From: an uncultured Bacteroidota bacterium
GTDB lineage: Bacteria; Bacteroidota; Bacteroidia; 2-12-FULL-35-15
Direction: 5' to 3'
Length of the DNA: 31,736 bases
NCBI GenBank assembly: GCA_903881065.1
Contig: CAIRRW010000513.1
Span: 1 to 31,736, forward strand
Shown: in pieces, positions 22,898 through 31,223 of the stretch
Position numbering within the stretch: the first letter of the stretch is position 1
Layout of the letters: the number at the start of each line of letters is the position of its first letter
The notes under the pieces: generated by a model
Seen by the model: only the letters and a program-made list of their open reading frames with translations
What the model was told of the DNA's origin: nothing
Database searches by the model: none
Made by a program: the position numbers and the translations under genes

Positions 22898-24181
22898 ATG
22901 AAAAATACCATTTTCTTTCTAGGGCTATGCATGCTCCCAATTTCCGGTTTCACGCAAACAAAAACCAAAATGCAACCGGATAGCTTGCCTTCTCCATACG
23001 CTACAAAGTCGTCTCGGAATTTTAGCAATGTCATCGGATGGAATGGTGAGATGCCAAAAGCACCAAAAGGTTTTGTAGTTGAAAAATTCGCAGATGGATT
23101 TGAAAATCCTCGCTGGATGTATATTACACCAAATGGAGATGTGCTTGTTGCAGAAACAAATTCCAACCACTCACTTCTTGAACAGGTTGGAGGCACTATT
23201 ATAGGCGCAAACAAGGCAAACAATTTAAGTCATAGTGCTGATCGAATTACATTATTACGTGATACGAATAAAGACGGAATACCTGACCAGAAAGACACAT
23301 TGCTTACTGGTTTAAATCAGCCTTTCGGAATGCTAATTATCGGCAAATGGTTATATATTGGAAATACCAATGCACTCGTTCGTTATCCGTATAAAGTTGG
23401 ACAAACTAAAATTTCTGATTCGCCTGAAAAAATTATAGATCTTCCTGCTGGCGATCACAATCGCCATTGGACCAGAAATATTATTACTAATTCGGATAGT
23501 TCAAAAATTTATATCGGTGTTGGATCCGGAACTAATGTGGCAGAAGAAGGGATTGCTAATGAATTGTTACGTGCAAATATTCTAGAAATTAATTTAGATG
23601 GATCGGATCTAAAAGTGTATGCTTCAGGATTAAGAAATCCTGTAGGAATGGGTTGGGCTCCGGGCACTAAAACTCTTTGGACTGTTGTGAACGAACGGGA
23701 TGAATTGGGGGATGAACTTGTTCCTGATTATCTCACGAGTGTTAAACAAGGTGGATTTTATGGATGGCCATATTGTTATTTTGGTCAACACATTGATCCA
23801 CGAGTGGAAGAAACACAACCCGAATTGGTAAAAAAAAGTATTGTGCCTGATGTTAATTTAGGTTCTCACACAGCATCGTTGGGGTTGGCTTTTTATACTG
23901 CAAATTCATTTCCTAAAAAATATCAGGGCGGTGTTTTTCTTGCACAACATGGTTCATGGAATCGTTCGGTGCTAGCAGGGTATAAAGTTGTTTTTATCCC
24001 GTTTGCTAATGGTAAACCAGCAGGAGAACCGGAAGATTTTTTAACCGGATTTATTGCCAACCTAGAAGAGAATAAAGTGCATGGAAGACCGGTAGGATTA
24101 GCAGTAATGCCTGATGGTTCACTTTTACTAACGGATGATATGTCGAATATCATCTGGAGAGTTCGTGCTGTTAAGAAATAA
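22898..24181 (+). CDS. PQQ-dependent sugar (sorbosone-type) dehydrogenase-like secreted protein
   Basis: About 427 residues with signal peptide MKNTIFFLGLCMLPISGFTQ. This favours ATG 22898 over ATG 22874, which would only lengthen the n-region. The body is a six-bladed beta-propeller of the soluble glucose/sorbosone dehydrogenase fold: GFENPRWMYITPNGDVLVAE, RITLLRDTNKDGIPD, GLNQPFGMLI, AGDHNRHWTRNI, ASGLRNPVGMGWAPGT, VKQGGFYGWPYCYFG, FLAQHGSWNRS and GRPVGLAVMPDGSLLLTDD. Such proteins oxidise aldoses or related sugars in the periplasm using PQQ, although many homologues have unknown substrates and may bind no PQQ. The TonB receptor gene starts 6 bases after the stop, so the two are probably cotranscribed. 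Confidence 0.87.
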   Translation: MKNTIFFLGLCMLPISGFTQTKTKMQPDSLPSPYATKSSRNFSNVIGWNGEMPKAPKGFVVEKFADGFENPRWMYITPNGDVLVAETNSNHSLLEQVGGTIIGANKANNLSHSADRITLLRDTNKDGIPDQKDTLLTGLNQPFGMLIIGKWLYIGNTNALVRYPYKVGQTKISDSPEKIIDLPAGDHNRHWTRNIITNSDSSKIYIGVGSGTNVAEEGIANELLRANILEINLDGSDLKVYASGLRNPVGMGWAPGTKTLWTVVNERDELGDELVPDYLTSVKQGGFYGWPYCYFGQHIDPRVEETQPELVKKSIVPDVNLGSHTASLGLAFYTANSFPKKYQGGVFLAQHGSWNRSVLAGYKVVFIPFANGKPAGEPEDFLTGFIANLEENKVHGRPVGLAVMPDGSLLLTDDMSNIIWRVRAVKK

Positions 24182-24187
24182 AAACGG

Positions 24188-26242
24188 ATGAAAAAAATAA
24201 GCATCTTATTCCTAATCGTTATGAGTTATGCTTTCATTGGGTATGCACAAAAAGATTCTATCAAAACTTTGCCTGAAGTAATTGTAAGTGCTTATCCTTC
24301 AAAACCCCTGCTATTACACGTTGCATCCAGTGTGTCAATTATTGGACAAGAACAAATTGGTGACTACACAAATCAATCACTTGTCTCTGTAATGAATTCA
24401 GTGCCCGGTTTAAGGATGGAAGAACGTTCGCCCGGCAGTTATCGTTTATCCATCAGAGGCAGTTTATTACGTTCGCCTTTTGGCATTCGGAATATAAAAA
24501 TTTATTTTGATGAATTCCCTTTGACGGACGCAGGAGGCAATACCTATTTAAATCTGATCAATGGAAATAGTATCAATTCTATTCAAATCATTAAAGGGCC
24601 GGATGGCAGCTTGTTTGGAGCAAATACAGGAGGTGTTATTCTGCTTGATTCAGAAAATAAATCAGATTCTTCGGTAGTTGGTGCATCTGTAAGAACTGGT
24701 TCGTTCGGATTGTTTGATGAGCAAGTAAGTATTGATAAAAAATGGAAACGATATTCCTTAACCATCAATCAATCGTATCAACAGTCAGATGGTTACAGGG
24801 TAAACAGTAGATTACAGAGGAATTATCTTCAGGCATTACAAAAATGGAAATACAAAAATGGAAGTGTAAAATTATTATTGTTAGGATCTCAACTTCATTA
24901 TGAAACACCGGGTGGACTTACTTTATCACAAGCGGAAGCAAATCCCCAACAGGCACGATTGGCAACATCCACTTTACCCGGAGCAGCAGAACAAAAGGCC
25001 GGTGTTTACAATTCAACTGCGTATGCCGGAGTTTCAAATGAATTTTTTATTTCGCCCAATTTTAAACATGTAATTACTTTGTTCGGAAGTTACACTGATT
25101 TTAAAAACCCATTCATCACAAATTATGAAACAAGAAAAGAACAAACTTTGGGACTAAGGACTTATTTTGAAATAGGTAAAAAAATGAATGTTCTGAATTG
25201 GAAATGGGATGTTGGAGTGGAGTGGCAACAAACAAAAAGCAGGATTGCTAATTATGATAATAATGCTGGGAATAAAGGAGAAATACAAACCTCGGATAAT
25301 CTTAATGCTTCACAAAATTTTATCTTCAGCCAGTTTTCTGCTTTAATAAAAACCAGGTGGGAACTTGAAGCTGCACTCAGCCTTAATAATTATCAATATA
25401 ATTATAAGAATACTTTTCCGGACACCCGAAATACGTTTACAACAAAAAAATTAGACCCGCAGTTAATGCCACGAATCGGAATTTCATATCGCATCATCAA
25501 TAATCTAGTTTGGCGAGTATCGGCAAGTAAAGGATATTCTCCTCCTACATTAGCAGAAATAAGGCCCTCAGACAATGGTATATATAGCGAGTTGCAATCT
25601 GAATATGGTTGGAATTATGAAACAGGTTTTCGGTTTAAAAGTTTAGATCAACGATGGGATGCAGACATTGTCGTATTTAACTTTGATCTGCAACATGCAA
25701 TTGTAAGAAGAGTTAATGATATGGGTGATGAATATTTTATTAATGCAGGGGGGACAAACCAAACAGGTTTGGAATTTCAATTATATAGAGAACTTGTTAA
25801 ACATGATACGCAAGGCTTTATAAGAGGAGTGGATTTTCAAAACAGCTTTACCTATTATGATTTTACCTTTACTGATTATTCCAATAATTTAGTTTCTTAT
25901 TCAGGAAATAAATTAACAGGTGTGCCTAAGTTTGTAAATGTGAGTAGTGTGAAATTATTTTTATCGAAAGGGTTTAATTTATTCCTTTCATATAATTATA
26001 CCGATAAAATTCCGCTGAATGATGGGAATTCTGTTTATGCTTCTTCCTATCAACTATTCGGATCAAAACTGAGTTGGGAATACAAACATAAAAAAAGGTA
26101 TAGTTTTGAATTATTTGCCGGGGTGGAAAACATTCTTAACATGTCATACCGTTTAGGAAATGATTTGAATGCTGTTGGAAATAGGTATTATAATCCATCA
26201 CCAGGTAGAACGTATTATTCCGGCATTCAACTAAGATTTTGA
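24188..26242 (+). CDS. TonB-dependent outer-membrane receptor
   Basis: A 684-residue protein with signal peptide KKISILFLIVMSYAFIGYAQ. A TonB-box-like LPEVIVSAYPS is followed by the plug domain (SVSIIGQEQIGDYTNQSLVSVMNSVPGLRMEERSPG, SIRGS, IQIIKGPDGSLFGANTGGVI). The 22-strand barrel continues with GYSPPTLAEIRPSD, LQSEYGWNYETGFR and the C-terminal YYNPSPGRTYYSGIQLRF ending in Phe, as in outer-membrane barrels. It lacks an N-terminal carboxypeptidase-like domain and has no SusD partner, so it resembles siderophore/vitamin receptors rather than SusC. Coupled to a PQQ-type dehydrogenase gene, it could import that protein's cofactor or substrate; this is a guess from position only. Confidence 0.93.
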   Translation: MKKISILFLIVMSYAFIGYAQKDSIKTLPEVIVSAYPSKPLLLHVASSVSIIGQEQIGDYTNQSLVSVMNSVPGLRMEERSPGSYRLSIRGSLLRSPFGIRNIKIYFDEFPLTDAGGNTYLNLINGNSINSIQIIKGPDGSLFGANTGGVILLDSENKSDSSVVGASVRTGSFGLFDEQVSIDKKWKRYSLTINQSYQQSDGYRVNSRLQRNYLQALQKWKYKNGSVKLLLLGSQLHYETPGGLTLSQAEANPQQARLATSTLPGAAEQKAGVYNSTAYAGVSNEFFISPNFKHVITLFGSYTDFKNPFITNYETRKEQTLGLRTYFEIGKKMNVLNWKWDVGVEWQQTKSRIANYDNNAGNKGEIQTSDNLNASQNFIFSQFSALIKTRWELEAALSLNNYQYNYKNTFPDTRNTFTTKKLDPQLMPRIGISYRIINNLVWRVSASKGYSPPTLAEIRPSDNGIYSELQSEYGWNYETGFRFKSLDQRWDADIVVFNFDLQHAIVRRVNDMGDEYFINAGGTNQTGLEFQLYRELVKHDTQGFIRGVDFQNSFTYYDFTFTDYSNNLVSYSGNKLTGVPKFVNVSSVKLFLSKGFNLFLSYNYTDKIPLNDGNSVYASSYQLFGSKLSWEYKHKKRYSFELFAGVENILNMSYRLGNDLNAVGNRYYNPSPGRTYYSGIQLRF

Positions 26243-26422
26243 GTTTAGGAAAAACAATGTTTCTATTTGTTTTTTTAGGCTGATTTTGTGTAAGAGCTTA
26301 AATAAAAAATTGGTTGATAGGAGTTGATTTTAAAAGGATGCAATTTATTTTGCTTATTGGAGATATATGAATTAGATAGTTTTTTTAAAAAATTATGTAA
26401 TACTCACTTTTAAAAATCACTA

Positions 26423-26430
26423 TACTTTTG
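26423..26430 (+). promoter_or_regulatory. Bacteroidota -7 element (TACTTTTG) for cassette 2
   Basis: TACTTTTG lies in TATACTTTTG (26421-26430), identical to the core before cassette 1. It is 56 bases upstream of the UbiA ATG, leaving a leader of about 50 bases. This is the only TAnnTTTG match I see between the TonB receptor stop and cassette 2. Confidence 0.55.
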
Positions 26431-26486
26431 TGCTCATGAAAATTAATTCTGTCCTTATATACAAATTATAAGATAACTTGATTCAA

Positions 26487-27338
26487 ATGAAAGATACTCT
26501 TAAACTACTAAGGTTTCCTTTTTCAATATTTTTATTGCCTGTTTCGTTGTTTTCCTTTTTCTATATTCAACCTGCCGGCAATTATCAGCTATTTCTCCTT
26601 TTAGCTATTTGGCACGTATTGGTGTTCCCTTCCAGTAATGGATATAACAGTTATCATGATCAGGATGAAGGTCCGATTGGAGGTTTGGCTGCGCCACCCA
26701 AATCAACAAAATTGCTTCTGTATTTATCAAACCTGATGGATGGAACAGCGATATTACTTTCTTTTTTAATCAATAATTATTTTGCACTTTTTGTTGCCGG
26801 TTATATTATTGCCTCCAGACTTTACAGCAATAGAAATATTCGTTTCAAAAAATTTCCAATCATCGGTTTTTTAGTTGTATTCATTTTTCAAGGAGCCTGG
26901 ATATTCTGTGCTAATATATTTGCATTATCCTCCGTTGATTTATTTTCGAACCCATCCGTACTATTTTCTGCCATTGCGTCATCATTTTTTATCGCAACAA
27001 TATATCCGCTCACGCAAATATACCAGCATGAAGCAGATCATAAAGACGGTGTGAAAACACTAAGTATGTTACTTGGTATTAAAGGCACATTCATTTTTTC
27101 AATGTTCATGTTTTCTATTGCTACCTTTTTTATTTATTTATCATTTCACAATAACGATGCAATAAATAATTTTTGGCTCTTTAATATAGTGATGCTGCCA
27201 TCTACAATTTATTTCTTATTCTGGGTGCAAAAATCATTTAAAAATGCAGCACATGTAAATTTTAAAAACACCATGGTCATGCTTGTGCTTTCATCGTTGC
27301 TTAATAATCTCTTCTTTTTAATTATACTTTTTAAATAA
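26487..27338 (+). CDS. UbiA-family prenyltransferase (cassette 2)
   Basis: A membrane protein of about 283 residues, paralogous to the enzyme at 4372-5277. The shared blocks are LRFPFS, FPSSNGYNSYHDQDEGPIGGL (Asn54, Asp58, Asp60, Glu61), FKKFPIIGFLVVFIFQGA, YPLTQIYQHEADHKDGVKT (Asp184, Asp187) and the C-terminal NFKNTM. By eye the two are roughly 40% identical, with identical spacing of the acidic motifs. The expected reaction is transfer of an isoprenoid diphosphate to an aromatic acceptor in the membrane. ATG 26487 is preferred to the in-frame TTG at 26478. It heads a tightly packed operon running to idi, which makes the isoprenoid connection stronger here than in cassette 1. Confidence 0.86.
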   Translation: MKDTLKLLRFPFSIFLLPVSLFSFFYIQPAGNYQLFLLLAIWHVLVFPSSNGYNSYHDQDEGPIGGLAAPPKSTKLLLYLSNLMDGTAILLSFLINNYFALFVAGYIIASRLYSNRNIRFKKFPIIGFLVVFIFQGAWIFCANIFALSSVDLFSNPSVLFSAIASSFFIATIYPLTQIYQHEADHKDGVKTLSMLLGIKGTFIFSMFMFSIATFFIYLSFHNNDAINNFWLFNIVMLPSTIYFLFWVQKSFKNAAHVNFKNTMVMLVLSSLLNNLFFLIILFK

Positions 27339-27344
27339 TTTCTT

Positions 27345-28496
27345 ATGTCATACATACTCAACATATCAACTGCGGTTCCCGAATTCCAAATTGGAAAAGA
27401 AGACCTAACAAGGTTTTATTTGCAAGCTTTTAATCCGGATGAAACAAAGCACTTTACTAAAAAATTGAATTTGTTAAATAATAAAACAAAAATAAATACC
27501 CGCTACAGTTGTATTCCGGACTACAAGGGAAATGAATACGAGTTATATACAAATGGAGATTTTAAGCAGCCAGTTGAAAAAAGGATGGAGATTTATAAGG
27601 AAAAGATACTACCTCTTGCCTCAAAAGCTATTGATAAACTAATGCTTCAAACCGATATTCAACTTCGTGATTTTACTCATCTCATCACCGTTAGTTGCAC
27701 TGGTTTAATGGCTCCCGGCCTGGAGTTTATGATTGCAGAAAAGTACGAACTTGAGCACACCGAAAAGTCAGCAGTAAATTTTTTGGGTTGTTATGCTGCT
27801 TTGAAAGCTCTTAAACAAGCGCATTATATCGCACAGTCAAATCCCAATGCTTGTATTCTGATAGTGAGTGTTGAACTTTGTTCGCTGCATTTTTATCCCT
27901 CTGATGTGAATGAAGATATTATCGCCAATTTACTATTTGCAGATGGAGCAGCAGCCGTAATTGTTTGCGGAAACAAAAACGAACATGTTAAAAATAAAGT
28001 TGTTTTACAAATTGACGATATTGGTAGCGCTTCCGTTCCAAATACTGCCGGGCTTATGAAGTGGGATATTACCTCTACTGCTTTCAGGATGTATTTAAGT
28101 TCTAAGGTACTTGGTGCCATTAAAGAAAATATTCACGATGTTGTAGCTAATTTTCTGGGAAACGAAATGTCGGAAACAGATTACTGGGCGATTCATCCGG
28201 GTGGTGTTAAAATAGTGGAAGCTGTTCAGGAAAGTCTCCATCTAAACGAAAATAATGTAGCCGATTCAATGAGCATAATGCAGCAATATGGTAATATGTC
28301 ATCGCCCACAATCCTTTTTATTTTGAATAGCATTTTCAATAAAATAAAAAAGGCGGAACAAACGGAAAGCAAAAAAATATTTTCCTGTGCTTTCGGACCG
28401 GGATTGAACATTGAAATGGTCAGCCTTTCATCCATAGATACAAGCCATTTTAAAAAACTCAATCCAATTATTAAAAATCATGCTGTTGAAGTATAG
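27345..28496 (+). CDS. Type III polyketide synthase (cassette 2)
   Basis: A 383-residue paralogue of the cassette 1 synthase with an intact triad: Cys149 (NFLGCYAALKAL), His284 (WAIHPGG) and Asn317 (YGNMSSPTILF). Shared blocks include the N-terminal ISTAVPEFQ, VSCTGLMAPG, VELCSLHFYPSD and FADGAAAVIV. It differs beside the nucleophile (Cys-Tyr versus Cys-Asn in cassette 1) and has a longer C-terminal tail (FKKLNPIIKNHAVEV). The two enzymes could therefore use different starters or chain lengths. It starts 6 bases after UbiA and overlaps the methyltransferase by 17 bases. Malonyl-CoA-dependent formation of a phenolic or pyrone ring is expected; the product is unknown. Confidence 0.93.
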   Translation: MSYILNISTAVPEFQIGKEDLTRFYLQAFNPDETKHFTKKLNLLNNKTKINTRYSCIPDYKGNEYELYTNGDFKQPVEKRMEIYKEKILPLASKAIDKLMLQTDIQLRDFTHLITVSCTGLMAPGLEFMIAEKYELEHTEKSAVNFLGCYAALKALKQAHYIAQSNPNACILIVSVELCSLHFYPSDVNEDIIANLLFADGAAAVIVCGNKNEHVKNKVVLQIDDIGSASVPNTAGLMKWDITSTAFRMYLSSKVLGAIKENIHDVVANFLGNEMSETDYWAIHPGGVKIVEAVQESLHLNENNVADSMSIMQQYGNMSSPTILFILNSIFNKIKKAEQTESKKIFSCAFGPGLNIEMVSLSSIDTSHFKKLNPIIKNHAVEV

Positions 28497-29178
28497 ATCA
28501 AACGAGAAGGAGTACCTTGATAATAGCCATATTGAAACCAGGGACTTATATCAAAATCTGATTGAATTAGATATTATCAATAGTCGATTAGGAGGATATA
28601 AAGTTTCCCGAAAAGGATTAGCGGCAATTTTAAAAACAACAAAACCTGTTAATACTATTTTAGATATTGGATTTGGCGGTGGTGATTCTATTAAACAAAT
28701 GCAAAAATATTGCGAAAAGAAAAATGTGAAGTTGTTTTTTTATGGAGTTGACTTAAAGAACGATTGTGTAAAGTATGCGGAAAGCAATCTGACCTCATTC
28801 AGCAATAAACAATTTATTTGTGATGACTACCGGAATATATCAGCAGATCTTCTTAAACAAATAGATGTTATTCATTGCAGTTTATTTTTGCATCATCTTA
28901 CGGATGAAGAAATAATTGAGTTATTAAAATTTGGTAAATCCAATCAATGTACCATTCTTGCCAATGATTTGCAACGGAATTGGTTTGCCTATTACAGCAT
29001 TAAGTTTCTTACCGCAATCTTTTCAAAATCCTATTTGGTAAAGAATGATGCCCCTATTTCCGTAAAGAGAGGATTTAAAAAAAACGAACTGAAAGCACTG
29101 CTTGAAAAAGCAGGATACAAAAACTATTCAGTAAAATGGAGCTGGGCATTTAGATATATATTAATTGCAAACGAATGA
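28480..29178 (+). CDS. Class I SAM-dependent methyltransferase (cassette 2)
   Basis: A 232-residue paralogue of the cassette 1 methyltransferase. Motif I is TILDIGFGGGD, motif II FYGVDLKND, and the post-II segment IDVIHCSLFLHHL. The C-terminal YLVKNDAPISVKRGFKK and VKWSWAFRYILI are nearly the same in both copies. By eye identity is in the mid-forties per cent. ATG 28480 overlaps the T3PKS end by 17 bases, and its stop overlaps the FAD gene start (ATGATG), so translation is likely coupled through three genes. The likely substrate is the ring made by the adjacent synthase; whether O- or C-methylation takes place cannot be told. Confidence 0.88.
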   Translation: MLLKYRSNEKEYLDNSHIETRDLYQNLIELDIINSRLGGYKVSRKGLAAILKTTKPVNTILDIGFGGGDSIKQMQKYCEKKNVKLFFYGVDLKNDCVKYAESNLTSFSNKQFICDDYRNISADLLKQIDVIHCSLFLHHLTDEEIIELLKFGKSNQCTILANDLQRNWFAYYSIKFLTAIFSKSYLVKNDAPISVKRGFKKNELKALLEKAGYKNYSVKWSWAFRYILIANE

Positions 29179-30287
29179 TGCATGATGTAGCAATAGTTGG
29201 CGGTGGGATTGCGGGACTTTCTTTATCAATCGACATGAAAAAGCGAGGCTACAAAGTTACCATAATTGAAAAGGGAACCTATCCTCGCCACAAAGTGTGC
29301 GGTGAATATATATCGATGGAATCACATGGTTATTTACAAAAAATTTGTCCCACGATATCTTCGCTTGACTTACCAATGATAAATAATTTTAAATTGACTA
29401 CAGGTAGCAATAAAGAATTTAAAACAACACTTGACCTTGGTGGTTTTGGTATTAGTCGTTACCTGTTGGAGGAACTCCTTTTTAAAGAAGCTAAAAAACA
29501 AGGGGTAGAATTCATGCTCAATACGAAAGCGCAGGATATTAATTTTGATTTCAATAAAAATATTTATACTATTAAAACAAATAGTAGAAATATAAATTCA
29601 TTTTTGGTTTGTAATTCCACCGGCAGAAAATCAAATCTTAAAACTGCGCGAATGAAGAATATTGGCACCAATTACGTGGGTGTTAAATATCATATAAAAA
29701 TGAAGCGAAAGCCAAATTTAATTGAGATTCATAATTTTCAAGGCGGCTATTGTGGCATTTCAAATATAGAGGAGGGTAAATCGTGCATATGTTATATTGT
29801 TAATTCTAAATATCTCAACAAAGTAAATAACTCTATTCCTGAATTAGAAAACACTTTTTTATTTAAAAACAGCAATATCGAAAAAATATTTACTACTGCT
29901 GAATTTGTTTTTAAAGAACCTATTACCGTCAGCGGAATTAATTTTCTCATTAAAGAACCCGTTACAGATGATTCATTTTCTTTGGGAGATGCTGCCGGAA
30001 GCATGGCGCCCATTATAGGCAACGGAATGAGTATGGCTCTTCGATCTGCCTTTGTATTAGCAAATAATATGGATCAATACTTTTCTAAAGAGATTACGAA
30101 GAAGCAATTAGTTACGCATTACACTCAATTTTGGAATAAAGAATTTTCCACCCGGATAAAATTAAGTCGTTATCTACAACATCTTTCCGAATATTCTTTT
30201 TTAACGAATAGGGCAATTGAATTATTTAACTTATTCCCGTCTTTGGCAAAAGGCGTAATCAGGCAAACCCATGGAAACCCGTTTTAA
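29175..30287 (+). CDS. FAD-dependent oxidoreductase, PHBH/geranylgeranyl-reductase-like (cassette 2)
   Basis: A 370-residue flavoprotein, paralogue of the cassette 1 enzyme. It has the FAD motif GGGIAG at residues 9-14, IIEKGTYPRHKVCGEYISMES, the GGFGISRYLLEE block shared with GGFGISRYLLDS in cassette 1, GYCGISNIEEGKSCICYI, and the second FAD motif LGDAAGSMAPIIGNGMSMALRSAF. Likely roles are hydroxylation of the phenolic ring towards a quinone (as for SrsC) or saturation of prenyl double bonds; CGEY and the overall motif order are shared with geranylgeranyl-reductase-like proteins. It begins with ATGATG across the methyltransferase stop and overlaps the following membrane-protein gene by 17 bases. 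Confidence 0.88.
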   Translation: MMHDVAIVGGGIAGLSLSIDMKKRGYKVTIIEKGTYPRHKVCGEYISMESHGYLQKICPTISSLDLPMINNFKLTTGSNKEFKTTLDLGGFGISRYLLEELLFKEAKKQGVEFMLNTKAQDINFDFNKNIYTIKTNSRNINSFLVCNSTGRKSNLKTARMKNIGTNYVGVKYHIKMKRKPNLIEIHNFQGGYCGISNIEEGKSCICYIVNSKYLNKVNNSIPELENTFLFKNSNIEKIFTTAEFVFKEPITVSGINFLIKEPVTDDSFSLGDAAGSMAPIIGNGMSMALRSAFVLANNMDQYFSKEITKKQLVTHYTQFWNKEFSTRIKLSRYLQHLSEYSFLTNRAIELFNLFPSLAKGVIRQTHGNPF

Positions 30288-30747
30288 AAGCACTCATTTT
30301 TTATTCTGGCAAAAATGGCTTTTCTATACAAGTTTGCTTTTTGCTTTATATGGGATTGTCTTTGCATTCTATGGAAATAATATATTATTCCGACCTTATG
30401 ATAAAATGCTTGCCGGTGTTTTTTGGCACAGTTCTCAATTCCCGCCTGAAGCAGAACCATTCCGTGCTTTTATTTATGGACCATTGGGTGGTACTATCAC
30501 CTGCTGTTATATTTTATTAGCGTTTATTGCCCGTTACTCTTTCAAAGAGAAGCAACGATGGTCAAGAAATGCAATTATTACTGCATTCAGCATTTGGGTT
30601 ATCATTGATTCTTTCGTATGTCTGTATTTTGGAGTGTATCCTCAGATATATATCGTTAATGCTTTTTCCATAATTGTAAAAACTCTTCCAATAATTTTTA
30701 CATGGAAAGATTTTCGTCAAACGGTGAAAAGCAAAACAATTATTTAA
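30271..30747 (+). CDS. Four-helix membrane protein of unknown function (cassette 2)
   Basis: A 158-residue protein with about four hydrophobic segments (WLFYTSLLFALYGIVFAFYG; GPLGGTITCCYILLAFIA; NAIITAFSIWVIIDSFVCLYFGVY; YIVNAFSIIVKTLPIIF) and a basic C-terminus. A conserved-looking loop, HSSQFPPEAEPFRAFIYGP, lies between the first two. It has no signal peptide and no recognisable catalytic motif. The 17-base overlap with the FAD gene ties it to cassette 2; cassette 1 has no counterpart. It may help to handle or anchor a lipophilic product. I do not recognise the family. Confidence 0.7.
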   Translation: METRFKSTHFLFWQKWLFYTSLLFALYGIVFAFYGNNILFRPYDKMLAGVFWHSSQFPPEAEPFRAFIYGPLGGTITCCYILLAFIARYSFKEKQRWSRNAIITAFSIWVIIDSFVCLYFGVYPQIYIVNAFSIIVKTLPIIFTWKDFRQTVKSKTII

Positions 30748-30752
30748 TAGAA

Positions 30753-31223
30753 ATGAACTCTATGGAATATAAAAAAGTTTTATCCGCAGGCTTTATTGGC
30801 ACTTCAGCTATGACTATCTTTAGCTATTTAGTTTCTGAATTAATGAGCGATAATTTTCGGGAACCTGAAATTCAGACTACACTTATTAAAAATCTTTTAC
30901 CAACTGCTAAACAATATGCACCCTACTTAGCATGGAGTTTACATTATTCTATTGGATTTAGTTTTGTTTTTATCTATGTGATATTATGTGATTATAATAA
31001 ATTAAAACCAAACATTAAGTCGGGAATGTTTCTTGGGGCAGTAACTGGAATAGTTGCTATAATTGGTTGGTATTTCACACTTAAAATTCATCCTGATTCA
31101 TCAATTATAGATCTAAAATATTTCTTTATTCTTTTATTTTTTGCTCAAATTGTTTTTGGAATATTTGCAATGATAGGATATATTTTAGTAAAAAAACTAA
31201 CTGATAATGTAGATAGAAAATGA
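30753..31223 (+). CDS. Second membrane protein of unknown function (cassette 2)
   Basis: About 156 residues from ATG 30753, or 153 from ATG 30762. A longer in-frame start at 30702 lies inside the previous gene and adds a polar, non-conserved-looking stretch, so it is not preferred. Four hydrophobic segments are evident: VLSAGFIGTSAMTIFSYLVSEL, SLHYSIGFSFVFIYVILC, SGMFLGAVTGIVAIIGWYF and YFFILLFFAQIVFGIFAMIGYILV. The GTSAMTIFSYL start resembles small membrane proteins of unknown function. The stop overlaps the idi start (ATGA). Its role is unknown; its place between the pathway enzymes and idi suggests a part in the same membrane process. Confidence 0.68.
   Translation: MNSMEYKKVLSAGFIGTSAMTIFSYLVSELMSDNFREPEIQTTLIKNLLPTAKQYAPYLAWSLHYSIGFSFVFIYVILCDYNKLKPNIKSGMFLGAVTGIVAIIGWYFTLKIHPDSSIIDLKYFFILLFFAQIVFGIFAMIGYILVKKLTDNVDRK

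Noticed and set aside
30702..30752. Upstream ATG for the second membrane protein of cassette 2
   Set aside because: It lies within the preceding gene, and the added residues are polar and unlike a membrane-protein start; ATG 30753 follows the upstream stop by five bases.
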